64,000 nucleotides of DNA from Halomontanus rarus (GCF_017357405.1 NZ_CP071598.1:248001-312000), one strand, 5' to 3'; counted from the stretch's first letter, positions 51,870 through 61,139 are shown. Program-made: numbers and translations. Notes: generated by a model from the letters alone, not told the origin.

Positions 51870-53822
51870 ATGCCAGATGGTAACAGAGATGAGTCAAGAG
51901 TATCCCGTCGAATGTGGATCCAATCGATGGGTGTCGGCGGTGCTGCGGCCTTCGCGGGTTGTATAGGTGGCGGCGACGGAAACGGCGGTAACGGAAACGG
52001 CGGTAACGGAAACGGCGGTAACGGAAACGGTGGTAACGGAAACGGTGGTAACGGAAACGGTGGTTCCGGAGACCAACGCCTCAACTACATGCGCGGTGGG
52101 ACCCACTTCCCCGACCTCCAGTGGAACTGGTTCGGTGAGGATTCGAACAGTTCCATCAAACACTACGTCGACACGATCGGGGCGTTCACTCGAAGCGCCG
52201 ACGACGAACAAACCGAGTACGGATTCACGAACTGGGACTACGATACGGATAGTCAGGTCTTGACGGTCGAACTCCGCGACGACATCCAGTTCTGGAACGG
52301 CGACCAGTACGTCGCCGAGGATCTGTGGACGTTCGAGGAGATGCATCGGCTCCAGAGCCCCGACGGGAGCGATTTCGAGTCGATCGAAATCGTCGACGAC
52401 ACCACCCTCGAGCTCACCACGAAAGATCCGATGAACCCACGGATTCTCTACCGCATCCATCCACCATATATGTGGTTAGAGTTCGGGGTCGACGTCTGGC
52501 AGGAGTGGCTCGAGCGTTACCAGGACGCGTCTGGCGCGGATGCGCGAGACGAGGTCACGGCGGAACTAGTCGAGTGGGATATCTCGACCGAGCGGCTCGT
52601 CGACGAAGGACTGGGAACCGGCGCGTGGATCCCTGCCGACATCACCGACGAGTACATGGATCTGGAGGTCAACGAGAACCACTGGATCTACCAGGGCGAC
52701 GACGACCGGTTCGATCCGAATATCGAGAATATACGGATGTGGTACGCGGACGAGACCGGCCGTCGCGAGCAGTTCGTCGCCAACGAACGCGTCGACTGGG
52801 CGGGCAGCGGTGTGAGCGGCTGGGATGCGTTCGAAGGTCAGCTTCCGGACTACTGGGACCGGATCGTCAACGCGCCGTTGACCACGCTGTACAAGATCAT
52901 CATCAACTGGCGCAACCGGGAGTACCTGCAGGACGTCAACTTCCGCCGTGCGGTGGCCGCCGCGCTGGACTACGAAAACCAGGCGCTCAACACGGAGACG
53001 TTCCAGCTCGAGGTGCACACTGGGATGGCACCGAACTTCAACACGTCCTACTGGGGTGAAGAAGTCCCGAGCGACTTCATCGACTACGACGTTAACTCGA
53101 ACCTCGAGCTCGCCGACGAGTATCTCGGACGGTCGGGCTACACGCGCGAAGACGGATCCATCTACGACGAAAACGGCGAGGAACTCGACCCGATACGGTT
53201 CGTCGTCGGCGGGAGCACGTGGGGAGACGTCGCCCAGTCGGCCGCGCAGGAACTCGAGCAGTACGGGTTCCCCATCGAAATCCGCTCCGTCGATCGGTCG
53301 ACGAAGCTCGATATCGTTCAGGAGGAAATGGGCGAGTGGGATATGTCGACCGAGTCACACTACGCCGGTGGTACCAACCACCCCTCCGATTACTTCCGTC
53401 CGAACTCGTTCTGGGGATGGCGAATTGGGCCCGCCGGCTTCGGCCCGGCCGCCGAGTACGCCGACCAAGTTTCGCAGTGGCTCGAGGACGGCGAGACCCA
53501 CTCCCCGTACAACGGCAAGCCGATGGTCTTCGATATCCCGACCGAGGTCGGAAGCGAGGAACTCTCCGGCGACACGAAGGAGATCAATATCGTCGACCTC
53601 CACGACGAAGTCGTCTCGCCGATCGGCGACGAGCGCGACCAGGAGATCATCCGCGACCTCTCGTGGGCGTGGAACTACATGGTTCCCGACATCGACGTCG
53701 TGATCGGGAAGCAAGAAGCGTTCGGGAATACGCAGAAAATCGACTTCGCCGACGAAGCCGACCTGCGGTCGTACGTCGACTTCAGGTGGCCCGAGATGGG
53801 GCTCGCGCGGTACAGCGAGTAA
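51870..53822 (+). CDS. ABC transporter substrate-binding lipoprotein (family 5)
   Basis: A 650-residue extracellular solute-binding protein of the peptide/nickel/oligosaccharide type (SBP family 5). It has a Tat lipoprotein signal with Arg13-Arg14 and lipobox AFAGC (Cys31), then a Gly/Asn repeat linker (about 37-66), then the two-lobed binding domain. In archaea this class also carries oligosaccharides, and its position in the island points to uronate oligomers rather than peptides; that is inference. TATA-like TGTTTAAGTACC is about 28 bases upstream, so the mRNA is probably leaderless. The permease and ATPase genes follow after a 500-base gap, as expected for a highly expressed binding protein. 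Confidence 0.88.
   Translation: MPDGNRDESRVSRRMWIQSMGVGGAAAFAGCIGGGDGNGGNGNGGNGNGGNGNGGNGNGGNGNGGSGDQRLNYMRGGTHFPDLQWNWFGEDSNSSIKHYVDTIGAFTRSADDEQTEYGFTNWDYDTDSQVLTVELRDDIQFWNGDQYVAEDLWTFEEMHRLQSPDGSDFESIEIVDDTTLELTTKDPMNPRILYRIHPPYMWLEFGVDVWQEWLERYQDASGADARDEVTAELVEWDISTERLVDEGLGTGAWIPADITDEYMDLEVNENHWIYQGDDDRFDPNIENIRMWYADETGRREQFVANERVDWAGSGVSGWDAFEGQLPDYWDRIVNAPLTTLYKIIINWRNREYLQDVNFRRAVAAALDYENQALNTETFQLEVHTGMAPNFNTSYWGEEVPSDFIDYDVNSNLELADEYLGRSGYTREDGSIYDENGEELDPIRFVVGGSTWGDVAQSAAQELEQYGFPIEIRSVDRSTKLDIVQEEMGEWDMSTESHYAGGTNHPSDYFRPNSFWGWRIGPAGFGPAAEYADQVSQWLEDGETHSPYNGKPMVFDIPTEVGSEELSGDTKEINIVDLHDEVVSPIGDERDQEIIRDLSWAWNYMVPDIDVVIGKQEAFGNTQKIDFADEADLRSYVDFRWPEMGLARYSE
51979..52066 (+). 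repeat. 15-bp tandem repeat coding a Gly/Asn linker
   Basis: About six copies of GGAAACGGYGGTAAC, giving a flexible Gly-Asn-Gly-Gly-Asn linker directly after the lipid-anchored cysteine. The first copies have GGCGGT and the later ones GGTGGT, a trace of recent unit expansion. Copy number is likely to vary between strains. Confidence 0.85.
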
Positions 53823-54319
53823 GCGACCGGACATCGCGTCCGTCAGTTCGATTTTTCGCAGCCAAAGCGAGAGTTGCTCGCGTTTCTGACGCGACGTTGA
53901 GTGACAACCGAAACGATTTACGCACCGGTCGCACGACAGCCGTGCACTCGGTGTGTGGTGACGTTCAGCGACTGCGAGAATAGAATGAACGGGGATCCAA
54001 ATTGGCCGATTGGCCAACCCCGTCCGCACTCGACGACGAGCCCGGAGCGAGCGATTACTCGAGTCGCGTGTACCCGGTCGATTCGCGTCCACCGGCACGG
54101 TCGCGAGCGAGTCGTCAGTCGCACCGTGTCGTGGTTACGACGTCGGTCTCGGGGGGGGGAGAGTGAGAGCGTTGGTAGCCGTTGAACGGCAAGCTAACTG
54201 CCGCATCACTCGTCCAGCCGGTCGTTCACTCGAACGGACGGAACGCCGAGCCATATCCCGGTTTTGTCCGTTTTCCGTCCAAAACGTTTAAGGTCAGCGA
54301 TTGTGAGTTGTACCCATGG
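53823..54319. other. 500-bp gap inside the transporter locus
   Basis: No gene is evident. A T-rich stretch (GATTTTTCGC) soon after the substrate-binding-protein stop may end its transcript; a run of nine G residues is at 54151-54159; the promoter of the ATPase gene is at the right end. Confidence 0.5.
54269..54293 (+). promoter_or_regulatory. Operator-like palindrome and TATA box of the transporter ATPase gene
   Basis: CGTTTT-N6-AAAACG (54269-54286), a perfect inverted repeat one base shorter than motif 2, directly followed by TATA-like TTTAAGG (54287-54293) about 30 bases before the ATG. The position mirrors the palindromes at both IclR promoters. Confidence 0.5.
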
Positions 54320-55384
54320 ATGAGTGACAGTAGCTTACATTCTGCCGGTTCAGTCTCCAAACCGGATACGATTTTCGAGGTGGAGAACGTCTCCGTGTCG
54401 TTCGACATGAATCGGGGACACTCTCGAGTCGTCGACGACGTCTCGGTAGAGATCGAACGGGACGAAATCATCGGCGTCGTCGGCGAGAGCGGGAGCGGGA
54501 AGTCGATGTTCGCCGCCGCGCTGCTGGACGCGGTCGTCGAGCCCGGACTCCTCAGCGGCGAGATCACCTACTATCCGGAGGACGGAGAGCCGATCGACGT
54601 TCTGAGTCTCGACGACGACGAGTTGCGTCGCTTTCGATGGGAGGAGGTCGCGATGGTCGACCAAGGTGCGATGGACTCGTTCAACCCGACGATGTCCATC
54701 GAGGAACACTTCCGAGAGACGATCCTCGCACACGAAGCTAACCTCGAGGAGGGAATGGACCACGCACGGGAGTTACTCGCCGAGTTGTATCTCGATCCCG
54801 ATCGCGTGTTCGAAGCGTATCCCCACGAACTCTCCGGCGGGATGCAACAGCGAACGTTGATCGCGCTGAGTATGGTGTTGAAACCGAACGTAATCGTCAT
54901 GGACGAGCCGACGGCGGCGCTCGACCTCCTGATGCAGCGGTCGATCACGAGTCTGATCTCGCAGCTTCGAGACAAGTACGGCATCACGGTCATCTTCATC
55001 ACTCACGACCTGCCGCTCGTCGCGGGACTGGCCGATCGACTCGGCGTCATGTACGCGTTCGATTTCGTCGAATTCGGACCGACGTACGACGTTCTGAAAG
55101 ACGCCGCACACCCCTACACGAGAGCGCTGTTGAAAGCCGTTCCAAACACGTTGACGCCGCTCGAGGACATGCGACCGATCGACGGAGACAGTCCCGACCC
55201 CGTCGACGTTCCACGGGGCTGTTCGTACCATCCTCGGTGTCCGCTCGCGACACAGGAATGCATCGATTCGGATCCGTCCTTCTACGAGGTCCACGGAGAC
55301 CGAGAGCGCCTCTCCGCCTGTCATCACTGGGAGGATGCCGCAGAAGCGATTCCGTATTCACTCAGCACGGAGGAACGAGTATAG
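54320..55384 (+). CDS. ABC transporter ATPase, OppD/DppD type
   Basis: A 354-residue ATPase. It has Walker A GESGSGKS (55-62), signature LSGGMQQR (171-178), Walker B VIVMDEP (191-197), a switch histidine in FITHDLP, and the C-terminal oligopeptide-ABC extension with the cysteine cluster CSYHPRCPLATQEC, which in relatives binds an iron-sulfur cluster. It energises uptake together with the next gene. I chose the ATG at 54320 because the TATA box lies about 30 bases upstream. The stop is followed within one base by the next start codon. Confidence 0.92.
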   Translation: MSDSSLHSAGSVSKPDTIFEVENVSVSFDMNRGHSRVVDDVSVEIERDEIIGVVGESGSGKSMFAAALLDAVVEPGLLSGEITYYPEDGEPIDVLSLDDDELRRFRWEEVAMVDQGAMDSFNPTMSIEEHFRETILAHEANLEEGMDHARELLAELYLDPDRVFEAYPHELSGGMQQRTLIALSMVLKPNVIVMDEPTAALDLLMQRSITSLISQLRDKYGITVIFITHDLPLVAGLADRLGVMYAFDFVEFGPTYDVLKDAAHPYTRALLKAVPNTLTPLEDMRPIDGDSPDPVDVPRGCSYHPRCPLATQECIDSDPSFYEVHGDRERLSACHHWEDAAEAIPYSLSTEERV

Positions 55385-55385
55385 T

Positions 55386-56498
55386 ATGGCACGTTCAGCA
55401 GATCCAGTCGTCGAACTCGACAACGTCCAGGTACACTTCAACGATACGGGGTTCATCGACAAGCTTCGCGGCGACGAGACCATCGTCCACGCGGTCGAAG
55501 ACGTCAGCCTCGATATCGCCGAAAACGAGGCGATCGCGTTGGTCGGCGAATCGGGCTGCGGGAAGACGACGCTCGGCAAGGTCGCCGTCGGACTCCAGCG
55601 GCCGACCGGCGGAACGATCAGGTACCGCGGACAGGACATCTGGGAGGCGAAGGAGAACGGCAGGAACAGCGAGATTCCGTACTCCAAGATCCGTCAGTCC
55701 CTCCAGATCGTCCATCAGGACCCCGGAAGCTCCCTCAACCCGAACCGAACGGTATTGACCAGTCTCGAGGTTCCGCTGAAGATGACCCAGTCCGAGATGG
55801 GTGCCGACGCGCGCGAGCAGCGGATCTACCAGCTCCTCGAGTATCTGGGAATGAAGCCGCCACAGGACTACGCGCATCGCTACCCGCACCAGCTCTCCGG
55901 TGGCGAACAGCAACGGGTCGCACTCGGTCGAGCGCTCCTCATGAGTCCCGACGTGATCCTCGCCGACGAGGCCGTCAGCGCGCTCGACGTCTCCCTGCGG
56001 GTCGAGATGATGGACCTCATGCACGATCTTCAGGAGGTGTTCAACACGTCGTTCGTGTTCATCTCTCACGACTTCGCCAACGCGAGGTACTTCGCCGGAA
56101 AGGTCGGCGGCAAGATCGGCGTGATGTACCTAGGTGAACTCGTGGAATTCGGCCCCGCCGAGGAGGTCATCAGGAATCCACAGCATCCGTACACGAAAGT
56201 GCTGTCGTGGGCGACGCCGACGCTCGACCCCGACCTCGCGGCCGAAGAGTCGATGGATCCGCCCGTCAGGAAAATAGACATCCCCGACCCAGTCAACCCG
56301 CCGTCCGGATGCCGGTTCCACACTCGCTGTCCCGACGCTCGTGAGGCCTGTGCGCGCGAATCACCGTCACTGCAGCGAGGCGAGACGGACAGTCTCGTAT
56401 CGTGCTTCCGAATGGACGACCAACACGAGTACTGGAACAGCGATCCGTTCGAGGGAGACGACGACCCGACCGAGCGGGAGCACGCAGGTGAACAATGA
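55386..56498 (+). CDS. ABC transporter ATPase, OppF/DppF type
   Basis: A 370-residue second ATPase: Walker A GESGCGKT, Q-loop HQDPGSSLNP, signature LSGGEQQR, and Walker B ILADEAVSALD with Ala in place of the usual Pro; the switch histidine is in FISHDF. The C-terminal extension carries the cysteine cluster CRFHTRCPDAREAC. It begins one base after the preceding stop and runs in one operon with the permeases, although a 181-base gap follows. Confidence 0.92.
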   Translation: MARSADPVVELDNVQVHFNDTGFIDKLRGDETIVHAVEDVSLDIAENEAIALVGESGCGKTTLGKVAVGLQRPTGGTIRYRGQDIWEAKENGRNSEIPYSKIRQSLQIVHQDPGSSLNPNRTVLTSLEVPLKMTQSEMGADAREQRIYQLLEYLGMKPPQDYAHRYPHQLSGGEQQRVALGRALLMSPDVILADEAVSALDVSLRVEMMDLMHDLQEVFNTSFVFISHDFANARYFAGKVGGKIGVMYLGELVEFGPAEEVIRNPQHPYTKVLSWATPTLDPDLAAEESMDPPVRKIDIPDPVNPPSGCRFHTRCPDAREACARESPSLQRGETDSLVSCFRMDDQHEYWNSDPFEGDDDPTEREHAGEQ

Positions 56499-56679
56499 GA
56501 CGCGAACGACGACATTCCGACGAAAGACAAAGACCAGTATCGTTCTCGCCACCGTGTGAGCACCAACGAGCTGTCGAATCAGCCACCGGCGAAGTCACGC
56601 TCGAGCGGAGTTCCGCTCGAGAGACCGTCCGACCGGGGACGCAGACGAGAAGTCCCAAAATCCGGGGGATCGATCGACG

Positions 56680-57699
56680 ATGAACTACTACCTTCGCCGG
56701 CTGTGGCAGGCGGTGTTTACGCTGGTCGTCGTCATCGCGCTCACGTTCGTCCTCTACCGCATGATGCCCGGCGGTCCGATCGAGCAGATGGAACAGCGGA
56801 TGATCGACGAGGCGATCGGTTCGGGACAAGATCCAGACCTACAATACATCCGTCGGATGGTCGAAATCCGGACGGGTATCGATCCGAACAAGCCGATGTA
56901 CATCGAGTTCTACGAGTACATGCGGGACATAATCCTGTATCAGGACTTCGGTGAGTCGATCAATTCCGGTGATCCAGTCTTCGACATCCTGTTCTACGCG
57001 ATGCCGTGGTCGATTTTCGTCAGCGTCTACGGACTACTGATCGGGTTCACGGCGAATATCGTTCTCGGCGCGGTCATGGCGTACTACGAGGGGAGCCGCT
57101 TTGACAGCGGTTCGACGATCGTCGCGGTCGTCCTCAACTCGATCCCGTACTACGTCGGCGCCGTCATCATGCTCGCGTTCCTCTCGTTCCAGTGGGAACT
57201 GTTTCCGACGGGCGGACGCTACTGGGCCGGCACGGAGCCGGGCTTCTCCATCGAGTTCGCCCTCGGCGTCCTTCACCACGGGGCGCTCCCGATCATGTCG
57301 ACGATCCTCATCGGCTTCGGTGGGACGGCACTATCGATGCGTGGCAACTGTATCCGGGTGATGGGATCGAACTACCTCCGCGTCGCCCGGTTGCGCGGGT
57401 TGAGCGACAGCCGGATCGCGACCCGATACGTCGGTCGAAACGCCATCCTCCCGCTCTATACCGGATTCATGATCGGACTGGCCGGCATCTTCGGGAGCTC
57501 GATCATCATGGAACAGATCTTCACCTATCCGGGCGTCGGTTGGTACACCTTCGACGCGCTGAACCAGCGGGACTATCCGCTGTTGATGGGAATCCTGATT
57601 TTCTTCTCGACGGTCACGGTTATCGGCGTCCTGATCGCCGATCTGACGTACGGACTGATCGACCCGCGAGCGAGTTCCAATGACAGAGAGGGATTCTAA
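56680..57699 (+). CDS. ABC transporter permease, DppB type
   Basis: A 339-residue inner-membrane subunit with six predicted membrane helices. The N-terminal MNYYLRRLWQAVFTLVVVIAL is typical of DppB/OppB, and the EAA-type coupling loop is LRVARLRGLSDSRIATRYVGRNAILP. It forms the translocation pore with the following permease. The 181-base spacing from the ATPase gene is unusual for this operon. Confidence 0.92.
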   Translation: MNYYLRRLWQAVFTLVVVIALTFVLYRMMPGGPIEQMEQRMIDEAIGSGQDPDLQYIRRMVEIRTGIDPNKPMYIEFYEYMRDIILYQDFGESINSGDPVFDILFYAMPWSIFVSVYGLLIGFTANIVLGAVMAYYEGSRFDSGSTIVAVVLNSIPYYVGAVIMLAFLSFQWELFPTGGRYWAGTEPGFSIEFALGVLHHGALPIMSTILIGFGGTALSMRGNCIRVMGSNYLRVARLRGLSDSRIATRYVGRNAILPLYTGFMIGLAGIFGSSIIMEQIFTYPGVGWYTFDALNQRDYPLLMGILIFFSTVTVIGVLIADLTYGLIDPRASSNDREGF

Positions 57700-57700
57700 C

Positions 57701-58747
57701 ATGGCAGACACAGACATCGACACCGAAGACGACGCGCAGACGGTAACGGACGGCGGCAGCGGCGGAGCGCAGGCGTTCTTCGAACAGGCCGGCGACTACC
57801 AGGCCACGAGCACCTCGAGAAAGGATCGTACGTACCGCAAACTAGACCTGTACGTCTTCGCCCCGTTCCGCGTCGCGTGGAGCGACTGGAGAGCACGCGT
57901 CGGGATCTCAATCATCGTGTTTTTCATCCTCTTGGGTACCGTCGGCGTCGAACTCGTCGAGGAACCGCTCATGAACGAAGGGGCCCCGTACACGACCTGG
58001 TTCCAGACCTGGGAGATGCCCCTCGGGACGGACAACTGGGGCCAGCCGATCCACAAGATGCTCGTTCACTCGACGCCCGCGATTCTGAAGATGGCGTTAG
58101 CCGGCGTCCTGTTCGCCGTCGGGCTCGCGATCGTTATCGGCGTCGTGGCCGGGTACAAAGGAGGGACCGTCGATTACGTACTGATGACCCTCACGGATAT
58201 CATCATGATCATCCCCGGCCTCCCGTTGACCATCGTCCTGCTCGCCATCTGGCAACCGCGGGATCCGTTCGTGGTCGGAGTGGTTCTGGCGATCGATAGC
58301 TGGCCCAGCCTCGCGCGGATGCTGCGGTCACAAGTGTTGACAATACGCGAGGAAGAGTACGTCGAAGCCGCACGCGCGATGGGCGTCCCGACTCGAACCA
58401 TCGTTCAGAAAGACATCACTCCGCAGTTGATGCCCTACATCATGATCAACGCGTCGAACGCGGCGCAAGGTGTCATCTTCGCTGCGGTCGGGTTGTACTT
58501 CCTCGGCTTCCTTCCCGACGGCGGTGCGTACAACTGGGGCGTGATGATGAACGAGGCCTACCAGACGGGTGGTGCGCTGGCGAATCCGTGGCGCGGCGGT
58601 CACTGGCTCTTCGCTCCGATGATCATGCTCACGGTCTTCACGATGGGGCTGATCCTCTTCTCGCAGGGGATGGACCGCGTCTTCAACACCAAGATTCGGG
58701 CCCGTCACGCGAAGACGGTCGCCGACGACGAAGACGAGTTGAACTAG
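57701..58747 (+). CDS. ABC transporter permease, DppC type
   Basis: A 348-residue permease with an N-terminal cytosolic extension of about 50 polar residues, then six membrane helices; the coupling loop is YVEAARAMGVPTRTIVQKDITPQLMPY. I chose the ATG at 57701, one base after the previous stop and preceded by GAGGGA; an in-frame ATG at 57680 that overlaps the upstream gene is the alternative. It is the last gene of the transporter operon and is followed by a terminator-like hairpin. Confidence 0.9.
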   Translation: MADTDIDTEDDAQTVTDGGSGGAQAFFEQAGDYQATSTSRKDRTYRKLDLYVFAPFRVAWSDWRARVGISIIVFFILLGTVGVELVEEPLMNEGAPYTTWFQTWEMPLGTDNWGQPIHKMLVHSTPAILKMALAGVLFAVGLAIVIGVVAGYKGGTVDYVLMTLTDIIMIIPGLPLTIVLLAIWQPRDPFVVGVVLAIDSWPSLARMLRSQVLTIREEEYVEAARAMGVPTRTIVQKDITPQLMPYIMINASNAAQGVIFAAVGLYFLGFLPDGGAYNWGVMMNEAYQTGGALANPWRGGHWLFAPMIMLTVFTMGLILFSQGMDRVFNTKIRARHAKTVADDEDELN

Positions 58748-58750
58748 CAC

Positions 58751-58773
58751 CCCGATTTCGGATCGGGTTTCTT
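58751..58773 (+). terminator. Transporter operon terminator
   Basis: CCCGAT-TTCGG-ATCGGG stem-loop four bases after the last stop codon, followed by TTTCTT. Confidence 0.6.
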
Positions 58774-59065
58774 CCGAAGCGGTCCGCGAAACCGTCGAGT
58801 CGTGTACGTGACACGAAGAAGCGTCCCCTTCACGCGTCCAGACGGCACGATTGTTGCCACCGAACGCCGATGCACATTCGACGTACGATGGCGATATGAT
58901 CGGTGCGCACCCGTGTTCGATTTTCGATAGTTCCGCTCCTCGTCGGCCGGGTCTCATCCGTCCTGTGGAATGAGAGTATACACCATCGGCGTATCGGGTG
59001 CGAGCTTTACTATGTATCGACCCGAAACACTTATTCTCCGGTAGTAAGATGTATATAGCAGCACT

Positions 59066-59374
59066 ATGGCGTCGACCAATCAATCCGCCTTCGAACCAAT
59101 TCTCGCTGCAACTCGTCAGGCAGCCGAGTTCGTGAAGGGACCGCTCGCCCGAGTAACCGAACCGGTCTGGGAGGCGATCGCTCCGACTGTCGGGTTCGTT
59201 ACGAGTTCGGTATTTAGATCCATGATCGCGTTCGGTATCGTCTTACTCGCAGTCGGGGCAGCCATCAGTGAGGGAACCGTTGCGGGACACCTCCTCATTT
59301 ACGGTGTGACTGCGGTATTTGTCGGCGCTCTCGGTAGAGGAATCGTACACTGGAAACTCAAGAATTCCACCTGA
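59066..59374 (+). CDS. Small membrane protein of unknown function
   Basis: A 102-residue protein with a polar N-terminal half and two hydrophobic segments (about 50-68 and 72-92), ending in a basic tail. I do not recognise a family. TATA-like CACTTATTCTCC about 35 bases upstream and typical codon use support a real gene. Confidence 0.55.
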   Translation: MASTNQSAFEPILAATRQAAEFVKGPLARVTEPVWEAIAPTVGFVTSSVFRSMIAFGIVLLAVGAAISEGTVAGHLLIYGVTAVFVGALGRGIVHWKLKNST

Positions 59375-59464
59375 GAAGTGATCGCCGGTTCCGGCCACCA
59401 ACGGCATTCTTTTACTGACCCTCGAGCGCGATCGAACGACCAGCAACCGATACTCGACGCCGAG

Positions 59465-59713
59465 TTACCTGTACGCTCGCTCGGGCGCAGACCGATAACA
59501 GTACGCGAGGACGATCGAGAAAAAGACGAAAAACAGCGACAATCCAGCGAGGTTCATCGCGTTGAGGACGTACGCGGCCGTGCCGGAAGCGATAACCGTG
59601 AATCCGACGAGCGTCAACAACAGGAACACGCCGAGTAATCCCACGACGAGAAGCATCTGTTCTCGGTGACGACACAGGTGGGTGAGGATTTCGTCGCGAA
59701 GTGTGTCGGCCAT
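59465..59713 (-). CDS. Small membrane protein of unknown function
   Basis: An 82-residue protein with two strongly hydrophobic segments (about 20-45 and 50-72), a positively charged short N-terminus before the first helix and a basic tail. No family is recognised. It converges with the small membrane protein gene at 59066-59374, and the two share no similarity. Confidence 0.5.
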   Translation of the reverse strand: MADTLRDEILTHLCRHREQMLLVVGLLGVFLLLTLVGFTVIASGTAAYVLNAMNLAGLSLFFVFFSIVLAYCYRSAPERAYR

Positions 59714-59910
59714 ACGTATCAGATCACTGTGGTCGCGGACACGATATACTTTGGGACCGGCGTACCGACGAAACGGAAGAGCGGGGCGTTAGACGGCGTG
59801 CCCACACGTACTCGCTCGAGGACGAGATGGACGCGATAGTATCACTCGAAACGATTAGTACGCCGACCGCACGACGACCGTGCGGTCGGACGTGCACCGA
59901 CGCCCCACGG

Positions 59911-60771
59911 CTACCGCGAGACACGTTCGAACGCCCGTGTCAATGCCTCGTACTCGCGCGTCGCGACCGTCTCCCGATCGATTCGTCTGGCGGTCGTCTC
60001 CGTCGTGACGTACCCGTCGTAGCCGCTCTCGGCGAGCGCCTCGAACACCGAGGCGTGATCGATATCTCCGTCTCCGAGCGATTCCCGACGAAACGTCTCC
60101 TCGCCTCGCGGCGTCTCGAGGGAAAACGCGTCGGACAGCGACGGGTCGTCGATCCGAGAGAGGTCCTTGACGTGAACGTGGACGACTCGATCATCGAGTT
60201 TGGCGAGACTCTCGGAGCCGTACGGATCGTCCACGATGTACATGTTTCCCGCGTCGTGTATCACGCCGACGTTCTCGCGGTCGATCAGTTCGAGCAACCG
60301 GAGCGTCGAATCCGTCGTTTCGGTCAGTCGATGGGAGTGGATCTCGAGTGCAACCGTCCGATCGTACTCGGCTGCGACGTCGGCTGCCCGGCGAAGCCAC
60401 GTAGCCGCCCGCTCGAAGTCCTCGTCGGTCGCCTCCCGAACGGACGGGCCGCCGGCGCCGTGACGAAGCACGTCGACCTCAAGGATCTCCGAGAGCGCGA
60501 GGAACCGTTCGAACGCCTCGAGTTCCGCCTCGCACTCGTCGTCCGACTTCGTCGAGTACCCGCCCGTATAGGTTGCGAGACACGGGACCGTGAGGCCGTG
60601 GTCGTCGAGGAGCGTCTTGATCTCCGCCGCGCGTTCGTGCGACGTGTCGGCGGGGAAGTGGGGTTCTCGAGCCATGATCTCGACGCCGTCAAAGCCGATC
60701 TCGGCGGCGGTGGTGATCGCCTCGTCCAGACTCCTGTCGTCGAATAGTTTGGTGAAGAGTGACGGATGCAT
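59911..60771 (-). CDS. Sugar phosphate isomerase/epimerase-like TIM-barrel protein
   Basis: A 286-residue xylose-isomerase-like TIM-barrel protein: metal-ligand regions VALEIHSHRL (Glu/His), VGVIHDAGNMYI (Asp), HVHVKDLSRI (His/Asp) and a C-terminal TTETTARRID (Glu). Relatives include hydroxypyruvate isomerase, inosose dehydratase and ketose 3-epimerases; which reaction applies here is unknown. TATA-like CTTTATTTTGC is about 36 bases upstream, and a motif-2 palindrome (60872-60892) is about 100 bases before the ATG, placing it in the presumed regulon. Confidence 0.82.
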   Translation of the reverse strand: MHPSLFTKLFDDRSLDEAITTAAEIGFDGVEIMAREPHFPADTSHERAAEIKTLLDDHGLTVPCLATYTGGYSTKSDDECEAELEAFERFLALSEILEVDVLRHGAGGPSVREATDEDFERAATWLRRAADVAAEYDRTVALEIHSHRLTETTDSTLRLLELIDRENVGVIHDAGNMYIVDDPYGSESLAKLDDRVVHVHVKDLSRIDDPSLSDAFSLETPRGEETFRRESLGDGDIDHASVFEALAESGYDGYVTTETTARRIDRETVATREYEALTRAFERVSR

Positions 60772-60871
60772 CGGTCAACCACTACCCGACGACGGGGTGG
60801 TGCAAAATAAAGCTTCGCGACCCGGTGAACGGACAGTTCGAATCCGGATACACCGGGCGGTACGTCCGCGA

Positions 60872-60892
60872 TCGTTTGGAAGGAGAAAACGA
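60872..60892. promoter_or_regulatory. Motif-2 palindrome upstream of the isomerase gene
   Basis: TCGTTTGG-N5-GAAAACGA, with outer arms intact and inner bases degenerate, 101 bases before the minus-strand isomerase start. Confidence 0.5.
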
Positions 60893-61065
60893 TTTTGTGG
60901 GTACGAACGACGAATACGATCAGAAACGACTCTCGCCAATCTCGGAGAGCCCGATCGTAGGTACAAGTTTTATAATACGAAACCGTGTGTGGCGCGTGCA
61001 AAACAGTGCCAGATACAGTATGTTACCCGTTCACAGTGTTGAGTGAGTACGATCAATGACTAGAA

Positions 61066-61085
61066 TTACAGCCATATGATTGTAA
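61066..61085. promoter_or_regulatory. Motif-1 palindrome, copy 4
   Basis: TTACA-gc-CATATG-at-TGTAA, a full match to the symmetric consensus, between the divergent isomerase and acetyltransferase genes and bracketed by motif-2 sites. Confidence 0.65.
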
Positions 61086-61139
61086 TAGTTACTGTAGAGT
61101 CTAGCAGAAATCTACTGTCGACCTCGAAATCCACGTCGG

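Noticed and set aside
53995..54020. Short repeats TTGGCC around 54000
   Set aside because: Too short and not placed at any promoter element; treated as chance.
54151..54159. Run of nine G residues
   Set aside because: A single homopolymer in an intergenic region; no second G-run close enough for a quadruplex and no regulatory context.
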